DNA from: Telmatactis stephensoni
Taxonomy: Eukaryota > Cnidaria > Anthozoa > Actiniaria > Isophelliidae
NCBI GenBank assembly: GCA_029948255.1
Contig: JALIZF010001802.1
Location: 583,001 to 647,000 of the forward strand
Direction of reading: 5' to 3'
DNA: 64,000 nucleotides
Shown: in pieces, positions 1 to 14,500 of the stretch
How positions within the stretch are numbered: position 1 is the first letter of the stretch
Layout: the number at the start of each line of letters is the position of its first letter
Notes under the pieces: generated by a model
Told to the model about the DNA's origin: nothing
What the model saw: only the letters and a program-made list of their open reading frames with translations
Database searches by the model: none
Position numbers and translations under genes: made by a program

Positions 1-63
1 TGTAAAGTAGAAAATATTTTGTTAGCTTAGATAGAGAAGTAGTACGGTTATGTTAAGACTTAC

Positions 64-3000
64 CTGTCTGTCAGGTACCATCATAGCTACAGTACGAAAC
101 TGAATCTTGAGGTTTTCTGGTAGTTCTTGTCGGCCAGCGTAACCAGGATTCTACAACAGACACATAAACAACAATGAATTCAAAGAGACATTTGTCTGTC
201 CAAAAGGGTTATTCTAAAATAATATTTCGTAGGTCCATTTACAATGCATAAATATAGCAAATATGCATAAAAACAGAACTTACCATCGTCAAAAAGATTC
301 CAAATTCTGGGTTTAAATCAACGACATCACCATCACTGAAGACAAACTGTTTCTTCCTATCTTTCTTGGCTGTCAGTACGATGTAGATTTGCTGTGCAGC
401 CACAGACAAGACAGGCAGTTCAATACGATTGAATTCATCAAAGCATCCCCAACTGCCTGACTGTGCCAAACCTAGACAGCATACGCAAGTATAAATACTC
501 ATGAGAAAGAACATGATTAAAGTGTAGTGTTAGTATTTTCATATTAGTGCTGAAAGATGGTGTTTTGTTGCGAGATATTTCAAAACCACCTTTATAAATG
601 CGACCAAGTCCACGGAAATCCATTTGATCTGAGCAGTTGAATACTACAACGTACTTGCCAAGGGCTTTACCCATATCCTTAGTTGTTTCTGTTTGAATTC
701 AAAAGCACAGTTACGTGAGTAACTTGGAAAAGGTTTGATAGAACTGAGAAGAGCAAAGGCAAACAATGCAAGTAAGATTGCATAAGAAGTGTTTTATACA
801 CAACTGAACTGCTACTGTCCGTGAAGTCAAAATTTACTTTATGAAGGCATACAATGAAGATTGTAATAGCAATGGCATAAATAATGATAATGATGATAAT
901 GAAGATGATGATGATGACGATAACCGCCGCCCGGTGGGCTCAGTTGGTAATCCATCAGTCTCTTGTGCAGGGAGGTCGTGGGTTCAAGCCCCGGCCGGAC
1001 CAACTCTCAGGGTCTTTAAATAATTGAGGAGAAGGTGCTGCCTTTGTAATTACATCTGCAAACGGTTAGACCTTCGCGTCTTCTCGGATAAGGATGTTAA
1101 ACCGTAGGCCCCGTCTGCTTTCACTCTAACCCCGCTTGTATAGTGGACGTAAAAGATCCTGTTGTACTGTTCGCAAAGAGTAGGAGATTGTCGCCCGGTA
1201 CAACAGTCTGTCCTTACTACTAACAAACTCTTAGCGCATTTGATTATATTCATATAGATATTTGCGCTATATAAATGCTAAAATTTCATTTCATTTTTAC
1301 GATAAGATCTAACCTGTTTTTCCTGTGCCAGCTGGACCTGCAGGCGCACCACCCATAGACATGCCCAAAGCCTGCGCAAGAGTAATATAACAGCGATCCG
1401 TCAAAGGTGTAATGACCAGCCTGTCAGTGCAGCCAAGAAACTCATTCTGATAGCTAAAGTCCACGTCTGTAATGGACACTATGCAATCATCGATATCTTC
1501 TTTGAAGTAAAAACGGGATTGCTTTAACCACTCGAAGTCTGTGACAGAACGAATATGCATCTTGACCTGAAAGGTTAGAGAAACGTAGTAAGTGTGTAAG
1601 CATTGATGATTTACAGTTTGCAAATGTTTCCTGTCTGTTTTATTATTGCATTGTTGCATGATATTGTCACGGTGCTGTGCTGGTGTTAGCATACAATGTC
1701 CCTTACCAGGTCATCAAATATGTCTCTCTGATGCACGTGGATAGTAACAAGTGTTTCAAACTTGGTTCTTTCCATCTTTGTAAGTTCTTGCGTAGTTACA
1801 TCGATAAGGGAGTTCAGCATATTCAAGAACTTCTGATTGGTAGTTGACATAGCTTTCTTGTCATGACGAGCATGTTTGAGAGCCTCTTCAGCATCTCTCG
1901 TCCAAATCATTTGGATACCAAGTAAACCAACCTAGCAATTAAATAACAGTTTAGATTGTGGCAAACGTTGGTGAAAAAAGACATCAGCAAAAAAGCAGAA
2001 TGGACAACGCATGACAATTTAGTACATTTAGCAATGGTCATTTTTTAAATAGTTAAAATTCACTCGGGAAGATATTGGTAAGGTGCGCAGAGTTTTTTTT
2101 TCAAATAACTTGAAGCCAAAGACGAGGTTTGAACCCGTGACCTTGTTCACAACAGGAGTCCCAACAGCTCATATTGGTTAGAGCGTCTTACCAGTACTCA
2201 GTGGTAGCCAGAGCGTCTTATCAGTACTCAGTGCTAGAGCGTCTTATCAATACTCAGTGCTAGAGCGTCTTACCAGTACTCAGTGGTAGAGCGTCTTACC
2301 AGTACTCAGTGGTAAAGCGTCTTACCAGCACTCAGTGCTAGAGCGTCTTACCAGCACTCAGTGGTAGAGCGTCTTACCAGTACTCAGTGGTAGAGCGTCT
2401 TACCAGTACTCAGTGGTAAAGCGTCTTACCAGTACTCAGTGGTAAAGCGTCTTACCAGTACTCAGTGGTAAAGCGTCTTACCAGTACTCAGTGGTAAAGC
2501 ATCTTACCAGTACTCAGTGGTAGAGCGTCTTACCAGTACTCAGTGGTAGAGCGTCTTACCAGTACTCAGTGGTAGAGCGTCTTACCAGCACTCAGTGGTA
2601 GAGCGTCTTACCAGTACTCAGAGATTAGAGCGTCTTACCAGTACTCAGTGGTAGAGCGTCTTACCAGTACTCAGTGGTAGAGCGTCTTACCAGTACTCAG
2701 TGGTAGAGCGTCTTACCAGTACTCAGTGGTAGAGCGTCTTACCAGTAGTCAGTGGTAGAGCGTCTTACCAGTACTCAGTGGTAGAGCGTCTTACCAGTAC
2801 TCAGTGGTAAAGCGTCTTACCAGTACTCAGTGGTAAAGCGTCTTACCAGTACTCAGTGGTAGAGAGTCTTACCAGTACTCAGTGGTAGAGCGGTAGAGCG
2901 TCTTACCAGTACTCGGAAGTTCACTTCGGGTCGGATTTTTTCGAGTCATTTCACACTCGAAGAAACTCTACACACATTAGTAATTCAAAATACATTGAGA

Positions 3001-6000
3001 TGTACCTGTGCGGGGTACTGGTTCAAAAAGCTCATCAAGGCAAATGAAGAGTCGTTGATAGCATGGTAAGCATCCCTAATGACAGCATGTAACGACGCCA
3101 TAGCCATGTTTAACAGGTCACCAAGCCACAACTCAACGTTACCTTTGGCCATTACTGGACTCTCAAGCTAGAATTATAAACAATTTGATTAAAAGCCATA
3201 CGTCACGCAAGTCATATTTGACTAGATTTCCTCTCCTTACCTGCACAGTCTCCCCTTCTGACGAAATAATTGCTAATATTCTATCGTAGTCTTTATCGTG
3301 GAATTCTACGTTCTTTACGTTGTCAAAAACATTGAGCAAATGAGCCTGCACAAATACAAAGGGAATAACATGATTAGATGACGCAGATGACAATTCCTCA
3401 TGCACAACGAAGAGTGTACCTGTATTGTATGTGAGTCACTAGCTTGTCCAAGAATCTCCAATAACGCTGGGTCAGACACAAAGAAGAACCTTGGAAAAAC
3501 AAGTCTTTTCTTCTCCAGATATCTACAGATAGATTTAATAGCCAGTGAATGTCAGTAAAAGCTCGGAGCCAGTATCATTAAGGTAATGGTACAGAATAGA
3601 ACAGATTTCGTATCTGTTTTAGTGCTGTCCGTACGGCAATGAAACCTTACCCTGTAAGTGACTTCTGACACAACTCTAACTGCTCCAGTAAGTGAGGCAA
3701 TAGCTGTCCCATAGTTTCATCTCCAACACAGCACTGTACTACATTGGTAGTTTCGTGTGCACGAGTCATTATTTTCACCCACGATTTGTCAATGCTTGCA
3801 AAACGTTTGGCTTCCTAACACAGACATATACATCGGATATCAGTAGCTAAAAAAAACTGCATTTCCCTCGGTAGAAACCTTGTCCTTACCTTTGGTAGTT
3901 GTTTAGCAATGTCACCACCCACAAACACAGCTTCTAAATATACCCACAGGTTCTGTACAACCATCCAATTCTCAATGATGTCTGAAGTATTAGACAGCTT
4001 CTGTACCCATAACTGGATTTCCTTTTTGAAAGGAGCGTTGTATCTTGACAAAAAGAGATTGTATCCCTCTATTAATATATCAAATAGATTAACCAATTGT
4101 CTTTCTTATGTATTCAATACCTGTTACTTAGCAAAGAGCTGAGCATCATCAAGCTATCTTCCAGCAATGAGACAATCTCGGATGTTTCTGCACCTTTCAG
4201 AAGAAGTTCTCCGCGATTCTTAAAAGACGCGAAAGAAAACTCCTGCGAACGCCATTCTGCTACAACCTGGCTTAACTTTGCTTCGATGTCCTTTTCCTTG
4301 ACGGCAGAGATGCAAATATCCTAGCAAACAACGCGTCATCATCGATTAACTGACACAAGTTAAAGGTGATGGTGACTTTTAGCGTTGCGTTAAAAGTTGG
4401 CCTAGTGCAACAAAATACATGGCGCATGGCAATAACGTCGTTCAAAATCCTGCAACATGTTGCTGCTGCAAGGTGCGCTAAAAATCCTTAGCCGTATGCC
4501 ATGTTACGCATGCACTTAACGTTGTAGCTTAGTGTAACACCACTTTAATAAGAGATAGCCAATAGAGCAAACTCGACTTATTGAACTTCTTATTGAACTT
4601 CTTAAGTCGACATTGAGATAGAAAGCGCAAATCACCGTCGCATTTTTGAAAATTTCCGAGCAGTTGAAATTGAAGTTTATTATTTAAAAACGGTAGCTAC
4701 ACTCATAAAAAACTTACAAAAATAATATGGTTTTCAGGTAGGCCGTTATAGTAAAAGCATACCATAGCTAATACTTGTTAATAATATTTCTCAAATTGAC
4801 TTCCCTCCCTTAATAATTTCATAACAGCCGTTTTGAAACGTTTCTGAGATTGAATAGCTTTTATGTGATTTGGTAGAGAATTCCAAAGGTCTGCACCATG
4901 AAATCTGAATCTCCGTTTTCCGGCCTTTGTGCGGGGAAGTGGGGAAATATAGTTGGTTTGTGAATTTATAAGGGCATAAGTATGCCTTTCTGAACTTAGT
5001 TGAAACATTTCAGTCAGGTAACTTGGTGCCAAATTTTGTTGAACTCTATGCATCAGAGTCGCTTCTTGAAGGAAGCGACCGTGATGCAAAGGCACCCAAC
5101 CAAGGAGCTCTAGTGCCCGAGTAGAAGATGAGTGAAAACGAACTCCTAGTATAATTTTAGCTGCTTGGTTTTGCAGAATCTGTAGTTTAAAACTCCCCCT
5201 TCAACATTCCTTAAGCAAGGTCACTGACCACTTTGCGATTGTTATGGAAATCGGAGAACCATCGAATGGGAAAGTGGTGGAGAAAGGTTGCAAGTATTGT
5301 TGGATCGAAAAGCTTACCTCAATGTCTTCTTTATGTTTTAGTAAAGGAGCCTCCATGATGTTGCGCAGCTGAAAGTTCTCATTTTCAACATCAAATTTAT
5401 GTCCTGTCAGATTAGCAATCCTCTCCCAGTGCCGATCTTTCATAGCTTTGTTAGCCATGAGTTCTAACAATGGACAACACTCACTAAAGTCATCGATAGT
5501 TTTCTTGAGCTCAAGAAAGGCGTCCCATTCTTTGAGGGCTTTAGGAAGCTTGCGGCATCTAAATGAGAAATGACATTTGATTACAATACACCGTTCGCTT
5601 CCATGATACAGCATGATCGAGCAAACACTACTACTTTGACGCAGCGAAGGTTTTCCCTTAGTCAAGTATGCCCGTCAAAGTAGTAGTGTTTGCTCGATCC
5701 CAGGCTCTCTCGAATTTTTAACGGTTTGGTTTGTGACAACTTTTGTCGGTCACGCCTCTTCTTCTCCTCGTAAGCGAACATTTTTTCGAAGTTCAAGTCC
5801 CGTGGCTCGTTTGGAAAGGCGTTCGCTTCGTTTTGGCTGGCATGAAGACGGGGCTTATTTATCGTTTCAGCCCTATTTATGAGTGGCTTAGGGTGAGCAG
5901 TTATAATCGACGAATTTCACTGAAATTCATTCAGAGGTTAGGAGAAAGCATGAACAACACACTTTAGAAGTCTCGTGGAATTTTATTAAAATTAAGATAG

Positions 6001-8495
6001 AAATTTTGAGTGTTATTGAGTGACATACATTCTCTTATAAATAGCCTGGGCTACCTGTGTTTATATCAGAGGACAGAGATCTGCACGCGCGTTCAGTTTT
6101 AGATTCCTTAAAAAAAGCATGAATAATAATATATATTACCTGTTTTGGAAGTCCTGTAATTCACTGTTAATCTTTTCTATGTCAACCTCTGTCCATAGAA
6201 TATCGTAGTAGCCACTTACACCATCAATTACAGCATTATACAGACCATAGAGTTTTTGCAAAAGGCCCAGTTCTTTCTTAATCCGTACGATATCTGGATA
6301 GTCAGTTACTTCAAGGCCAAACAGCTGTTCACCACCTGAGTAGGTTATAAATTTGCGCCACAGGTCATCAAATCGACTCTACGTAAAAATCGAAAATGAA
6401 CGAATATGAGGGTTAATAAGTTAGTATTGTATTTTACCAAGAGACCATAATACTAAGAGAGCGAAACTCAGTATTGATGTCTGTGCGATGTTCGCGGCGA
6501 CTAAGGCTATTTTTAGTAACTTCGCCATCGCGCGCGCAAGGCCCTCAACCAATAGAATTTGATTTTTGACGTGCGCGCGGACGGGACCGTTTGAATTCTA
6601 TTGTTTTAAGTTTAAGTGCCTTGCGCGCGCGATGGCGAAATTACTAAAAATAGCCTTAGGCGCCACGAACATTGCACAGACATCAATACTGAGTTTCGCT
6701 CTCTTAGTATTATGGTCTCTTGATTTTACCAATTGGAGGTGTAGTATTCTCCAAATTCTGTATTACAAAGAACATATTCAGAAGTATTTAGTTTACAAGA
6801 TATGATAATTTATTGGTATGCAAAGTCCACAACTAGAGGTGATTTACCTGGAAAACACTTAGACGATCACTGGCTTCTTGTGGTGCTATCCCTGCTACCA
6901 TTGGACCAACCTGATAACAAAGAATGGAACCCGAAAAGTGTAGTACTTTGAAACTATAATCTACATAGTTACTCAAAAGTATTACCTTTATTCTCTTTTA
7001 CCTGAACTGATTTATGTTACGGGGATCTCCTATCTATACAAGGGTGGGGATGCTCGTCGGAAATTTTGAAAATAATCCCTAAAAGGTACCAGAGTGTTAT
7101 GTGCGTGACAACACACGTTTTTTACCCCAAAGGGATGAGGTCCAAACAATGGTGATTTCAAGGTACCACTTTAGACGTGTGGGTGGTATGACACCCACTA
7201 CCTTTACAAGTACTGAACTTTACCATCAACTATCTCGAAAGTGAATTTTAAATTGCAGTAATTAATAAACTGTATGTTCCAAGGCATGCTAAACAACGTA
7301 TTTCTAAATAGTAACTAAGTGTTTAGTTGCTACCCATTAGGGGAGAGGAGGTATGTTCCGGTACCCACCAACAGATCTAAAAATATCGGGTTCCTACTAT
7401 GTACCGTTGTTTTGACCTTTCCCCTAAAAGGTACCAACTGAAAAACAATAAATTTTAATCACATTTTTCAGTTTTAATAATATTAAAGACAGAATAGTCG
7501 AACACCTTCTACTTGTAAAGTTTATGACGGCATCTTATTTACTGAAAAAAAAAAAACACCCTAAAAGGTACCAGCCTAGTCTTTGGTAGTTCGCTAACAT
7601 TTGAAACATGCACCCTAAAAGGTACCAGCCTAGTCTTTGGTGTTCCGCTAACATTTGAAACATGCACTCTAAAAGGTACCAGCCTAGTCTTTGGTAGTTC
7701 GCTAACATTTGAAACATGCACCCTAAAAGGTACCAGCCTAGTCTTTGGTGTTCCGCTAACATTTGAAACATGCACTCTAAAAGGTACCAGGTCGCTGATG
7801 GCCTTACCTCAAGGTATTCATCGGTAAAATTACCAACGTCCCTCTGATAGACTTCAACACTATCAAGTAAATCTGCTTTGAACAGTGGCTGGATTTTCAC
7901 CAAATGACTTTGAACGTCTCTCTAATAATAAAAGTAAAGTAATTATTTCTTATTAAACGAGAGCGCGGTCATTTTTAATACGGGAAAAATCAGACCGATC
8001 TTTACCGAAAATAGTTTGTGCCATAAAATAAGATTAAGTAATTGTTCACATAAGCGAAGTAACGGTGGATTTTTTAGTAAAGTAAGATAAGTAAAGTTGG
8101 TAATTGGTTATAAAAACCAATGACGAAATGAGTACACTAGTTGCTGTGTCATACCGCTTGTGCCAGAAGTTTTTCGAAGGAATAGCGAAGTGTGTCTACC
8201 CTCTCGACTTCTTCTCTAGCTACTGCTACCTCAAACTTGTTTAGCAAGGAGTATGCTTCCTACGTAAAGACAGGAGATAATATTAAATAATTGCGTTTTT
8301 ATTCCATTGCTTTCCAGTGCAATTCCACACGTATGATCGGCATATTGTTATACTCCGCCAACTGAAATGACAAGCCTCTCTAACCTGGGTAGTTATTTTG
8401 CGTCAAACAATGAAATGCACTGTTTTTTTACGTCATCAAGTTTCCATTGTTTTCTGTTTGTTTATTTGCTTGTTCGTTCGTTTGTCCTTTGTCTA

Positions 8496-8540
<45 letters not shown>

Positions 8541-11500
8541 GTTTGTTTTGGTTTGGCGGCAACAATGGTGGTCGAGTGGATGGATACTTCATGTGAGTTG
8601 AGTTTTTTAGTTCGTTGTTTTAAACTGGTTACCTCTATAGGTCCTAACGTCATGTCAATGCGTATCTCATTCTGTCTTATCTCCTCTAGGGCAGCCATGG
8701 CACTTCGAACGTCTTCCAAGTCATTGATAGGCCTACTGAGCTTCTTGCTGAAGTCCATAACAAACTGTGTGATCTCGTCCATGCATATTCGATATTTATC
8801 ATTAATACTGTGTCCAAACAGTAATTTCCATGCTTTGATTTCCACAGACAGGGCAATCTTGAACGCCTCTGCAAAACAAATTAGAAAAATGAGGAAAGTT
8901 TCACGGAGAAAATGTTTAGAGGAGATTTTTTTTCATATTCAAGCATTGAGCAACAAAAACCACTCAGTCGAAGACTAAGTATTGTATCAGGGTGAAGTTA
9001 TTTCCAAATGAACGTAAATACACTAAAGATGTAATACACTTGATGTAAACCACTATACTTTTAATTCTAGACATGTGTCGGCAAAACCCATGCACTCTTC
9101 AGTAGATTTATTTCTCTCAGAAAGATTAGGTTGTTTGTAGTTGTTCTGGTTGATAAAAGTAAAATTAAAGTGTTAAAAGTTCAAAGTGAAAATTTGAATC
9201 CAAATTGAGGTTTAGTCCTCCAGTCGTTTATCATTTGCTACATGTCCAATACATTCAGCTTGAACGGTGATAATTCTAAACAAAAATGCAAGATAACAAC
9301 TTTGCACAATTTCAAAGACAGCTTTAAACAGGCATTTTATCTTATCAGGTCTGTTTCTAACTGGTAAAAAAAGAATTTGAGTGTTAATCCAAAGCGAAAA
9401 TTGGTTTTACAACAGTATGATGGCGGTGGTTCACCAGGGTAAATCATAATTTACAGCAATACCTACCTGAATATAGTTCAATTGCACCATGGCCAACCCT
9501 AAAGGACACTGGAATACTCTCAATGTCTTGTTCTAATGATTGGTATCGTAGTATTTCACTTTTGAATTCAGACAGTAATGGGTCTTTAGCTGTAAATTCC
9601 TGGAAAAGGATGATATACGACTTCACAGTTACCATGGTTAGTTGCAAGATTGCAACAAGTTAATTACAACTACATGTTGTCGCACAAGATCGTAAAAAAT
9701 CTTTTAAAAAATCATAATATTGCTCTCAAAATCATCTTTCCGTCTTACAATACCTTAGGAACCTAAACTTTCGATATTTTACGTAGCTTTTCTTTTTACT
9801 TTGCAAGCAAAACCAGTTACACCAAGTGTCTATCCCTGAAACACTTATGGATGCATATCAGTTGTAAAGTTCCTAATTGTTGGTTGACACATGGCACAGC
9901 TTTACTGTTGTGCGCAACATTACAGAAACATTTGCACGAGAAGCTACAGCATGTATCCTTTAGCAAAAATCAGCTGTAAAAGACTGCTGCGGAAAAAAAT
10001 AACTAAATAAGCAACAGTTTCCATGATGCCCAGAGGTCTTGTCATGGTGAACTGGTTACCTTGACAACAACTTCCTTGTCTCCTTCCCATATGTGTTGGT
10101 AATGACTGAACTGTTCCAAACATCTTATGACTTCAGCCTTTGTAGAACTAATCGATGACGTGATGATCATCAATAGTTTAGTGACGTCTTTGTGTTCTGA
10201 TACAGCTTTGTAATGATTCTTTAGTTTGAATGATGGAAGTTCTTCCTCTGTAAGTAAAGAAAATTTTAACTATTTACAAGATGTCGACAGCTATGACAGG
10301 ACTATCATGAAAACCACATAAGACTATTTTTCACAATGCATTCGCATCCAGGGAAACTAACCGCCTCCGGTTGTTGGTTCAATTGGTTGAGCGTCGGTCT
10401 TCAATGGGGAAGGTCAGGGTTCGATTCTACGACCGGACCAACTCTCAGGGTCTTTAAAAAATTGAGAAGATGCTGTCTTTGTAATGACATCTGCAAATGG
10501 TTAGACCTTCACGTCCATCTCGGATAATAGAGACCTCAAGATTGACGTTTACGGCATTAAGAAATTTGTTCTTTTTTTGCTCATTGGATTGATTTAAGGA
10601 TTAGAGTAAATTATCGGATCAAAATCAAAGTCAATTTTTACCGTTTGTCGTTAGCGGTTCAGTGCCGTCAATCTCAAGGTCTCGATTGGAAACGTTAAAC
10701 CGTAGGCCCCGTCTCTCTACCAGACATACCCTTGCATTGGAGAGACGATAAAAAAACACAACACAATTCGAGGAATTCATGAAGTTGTCTGTGTGTGAGG
10801 TCTATCCTGTTACACTACAGGGTCTACAGTAACTGGCGAACGTTGTTGTGGTGACCCTGCCTTCATAGGAAAGAAAGCTCAACTAAACCAAACCAAACCA
10901 AACTGAACTATACTAAAAATCTATATAATTTCTATCTAACTTCTTACTTGATTCTGTGGCTCGTTCCGTTTTCCTAATATGTTTACTATCACCCGATGAC
11001 CTGATTTCAAAATGTTCAAATCTCTTCTGTCCCCACTGTGCTACCGATCGACTCACTTCTAAAACACACTGGGCAGCTTTGTTTAATGTTTGTTGAATGT
11101 CTTCCAGTGATGGATGGATGATCTACAATATCAACAAGTGTGAGAGTACAGTGTCCCCCAATTAGTACGCAAGTGCTAGAAGACTTGGACACTTAAATAA
11201 ACAGTTATTTATTTATTTTTATGTTTAGATTTTGTTGACGTCAAATATAATGAACCATGCATTCAATTCAACATCTATCATTCAATCCACCCACCCATGC
11301 ACCTCCATCCGATCATTCATTCGTTTGTGTGTCAATTGTGCGATTATTCTAAACCTTTTATAATATTTGAAGGAAACGTGATTTATCATTTAGAGGTAAG
11401 AAGTCACTTACAACTTGTGGAATAGCCAGGGTAATTTCTGCTTTGAAGAAAGGTCCTTTGACGTAATTAGTGGAAGCTCCTACACTACTGAAAAATGCTC

Positions 11501-14500
11501 CCTTGGAGAACGCTCTTGCTGAACTAGACAAAATGAGAGCAAAAATATAAGCCAGAACTGAGAAAAGGAAAGACGATGGAGCAACATTAAGACAGACCTA
11601 GTACAAAACACACGTCGCTTGATACCATCCAAGGCATTTTTGGTGGCTTTTAGTAAAGCTTCAAAAGTCTTATGATTAAAATGTATAATCAATTCCTCGA
11701 TTTCTTCCTCAAGTGTCTTCTCATCAGCAGGCTTCACAGTCTTTTCTTTAGGTGCCTCTTTGTCCTTTCCATCTCGACTATCCACTTTTCTCTCTTTCTC
11801 TTTTTCAGGGGGTTTTGGTTTCGATCCCAGTTCTGTGATCCCAATTTCCTTTAGAGACTCTTTAAAGATGTCGACGATTTCATGCACTGCGTCTTCTACC
11901 CGCAAACTTAACTTATCAAGAACGTTGCCCATAGATGCACAAGTTTTCTAGGCATAATAAGATAAGCATTATTTCAGATGTGCTAGCACTATATATTAAG
12001 CACGTTCGTCAGTGCAAGTGTTATCATTAATAGAAAAGTACCAAACAGGCCCATTGACCTTCGGGCTTACTTCAACATTAGTCCACCATTGTACTCTTTT
12101 TTAATTTTGTTTATAACTGAGAGCGACAAAGAACCGGCCTAAAGAATGAGATGCGCGAGCGTATGAAAACGAAATCGTCCATAGCTCGCTCAAAGTATTG
12201 AGGGGCTGTTGCATTGGCCACTAATAATAATAATGATAATAATAAGTAACACTAATAAGCCGGCTCTTCTCTACTAAGCGTGCACACTAGCGTCGAGGAC
12301 CGCTTTATACGCAGGCCAGCTCTTCTCCTCACCTCGATGCCGTGCGCATAGATTTCAAGTTCGGGACTACATGAGAAGCGTATGTGAACAATACCTGGGT
12401 TTTGGCCAAAAATACATCTGTTGTCCATGGGTCATCTCTAGGAAGCTCACAAAGGGTCATCTCACTCATTTCGGCCAAAACAGAATCAATTCTTGCGTCC
12501 CGAATGTCGTTAATCTGTTGAAAAAATAAACAAAAAAGTTAACCGTAATACTGTGTCCACCGATATTGTTTGTAAAAATTTAGCACGAGCTTCTCTCTAA
12601 GCTTTTCATATTTCACAATTTTCTTACACGCATTCAAAAAGGTAACTTTCGTGGAGGGTAAATGTTTACCTTTTTGACAAGTAAGTCAACTTGACGCAGT
12701 CTGGAGTACACGTTTTTCATGTAGTTTGCGATATTCATAGAATTCCAGTTTAACATTATTACGCCAGGACTTATACCTGCCTCTACCTGTTGAAATGAAA
12801 GACTAGACTTGACACAAACAGTAATGATGAGGTTTATATTAGTGACGACTTGATTGCTGACAGGAATTACCATCACTGTACTTTTTTTCGTAACTATACC
12901 GTACATTCAAACTGAACCTCCAGTCCTGACTGGGCTTACTGACTATACTGTGGGTGGCAAGGATGGCGTAACGGTTCGGCACCGCTTGCCTTTCACCGCT
13001 GTAGTCCGGGTTCGATTCCCGGCTCGGACTATACGTGAATTGGGTTTGTTTGATGTGTTGTTCTCTCCCTTGCCACGAGGGTTTTTTCTCCGTGTTCTCC
13101 GTTTTTTCCTCCCTCAGCAAAAATCAACATGTGAGTTGAGTGATGTATGTAGAGTATATCGAATGTGTAGTGGTAGTAAGTGTGGAGTGATTGTCACTGA
13201 AAAGCCTCTTCAGGGGAGTGTCAATTAAAATCTTTATTTATTTATTGTTATTTATTTACTGTGCACATTACCTTTTCAATGTGAGGTGCCATAAGGGGTT
13301 GAAAGATAGGAGGTATCTTATTTTTGACGGCTTTTACTTCTTCAATCATCATCTGTTTTTAAAATCAGCAAGAAATTATACGTTATTCGTTTATGGAAAT
13401 GTGTAGCCGAGCATAGCTCCCATCGTCCTGCATCCCATACCAGGGCTCGAAATAACGGCCGGTCAAAGGACAATGTCCTTCCAAATTTGCTAGATGACCG
13501 GCCAAATCGGATTTTGAAAGGACAAATTGATGCCACATTCTTAGACAAAAAAAAACCCAATCAATTCCCAATTCCGCTAACTAAAGCTTTTACAAACTTA
13601 ATTACATTTCTTACTTTTCTTTTGAAATGAGTAAATTAACATCCCTCCAAGTAGTTAAAGAGTTTCTGGTTGATTTTACACTCGTTTTAGTTTGAATCAA
13701 TATGGCGATGTTCCCTGCACATTGGGATTCCTGTGTTGTACTTACCGCGCATGTGTTCATTCGTGGTTCGGGATTCCTGTGTTGGCTCACTGAGCATGCG
13801 TTCGCACATGGTCACAGATCTGGTATATCTGGAAGTTTTTTATCATACTCGATTGTAATCTAATTTCTTAAGTTTATCTTTGATATGGTACAAAAAGGTG
13901 GGTAGTTTTGAAATACATATTTGATATGCACTACACATGAATAAATTTGACTCTAGCGCAAAAAATTTATCGAATATTTTTGTGTTTTCACGTCTTCAGT
14001 CTCGCTTTCTTGAATATAATCAACGTTTTTTTCTTGTTATACAAACCAATCTTTTTTCAAGAGGTTTCAGAATATTCAATTGTTAAATCCTTTATGTGTT
14101 CGGGATTTCTGTGGCGAAATGTTACGTGACTGCCATGGTCTCGTATCCAGAAGGCCTTGTAATACTCCACTTGCTTACGTTAGTTGTTTTCTCTCTTTTT
14201 GAACCCATTGTGCTATTTCATTGGGCTATGATTGTACTGTAAGTAATCATAGTTTTATTGTATTTGACATTCATTTATTGTAACTTAGTCTTTATATTCT
14301 AACTATGCAATTTATATTTTAGTTCCACCTGTGTTGATTTTATTTGCGTTAATAAACCTGGTTAAAAGAATGCCATTAAAATGCTTGCCGATCTTTCCGA
14401 ATACAAAAACCTATAAATTAAAAGAAAATAATAGTATACAGTTTTTGTCCTTTCAAAATTCGACATGACCTTCCAAAAATGAAATTGGAAGGATATCTTG

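Noticed and set aside
2178..2915. CRISPR-like array of regular repeats
   Set aside because: Units are contiguous with no unique spacers and the genome is plainly eukaryotic; it is a minisatellite.
7535..7903. 122-aa minus-strand protein with Trp/Leu/Met repeats
   Set aside because: Only its first residues are a dynein exon (7808-7921). The rest is intronic 54-bp repeat that stays open because the period is a multiple of three.
8367..8978. 203-aa plus-strand ORF
   Set aside because: It runs through the CTGT microsatellite and the antisense of dynein exon 8633-8868; no homology.
12960..13035. Functional tRNA gene
   Set aside because: A- and B-box-like sequences are present, but the acceptor ends do not pair and the sequence continues into a SINE body with an A/T tail and target duplication.
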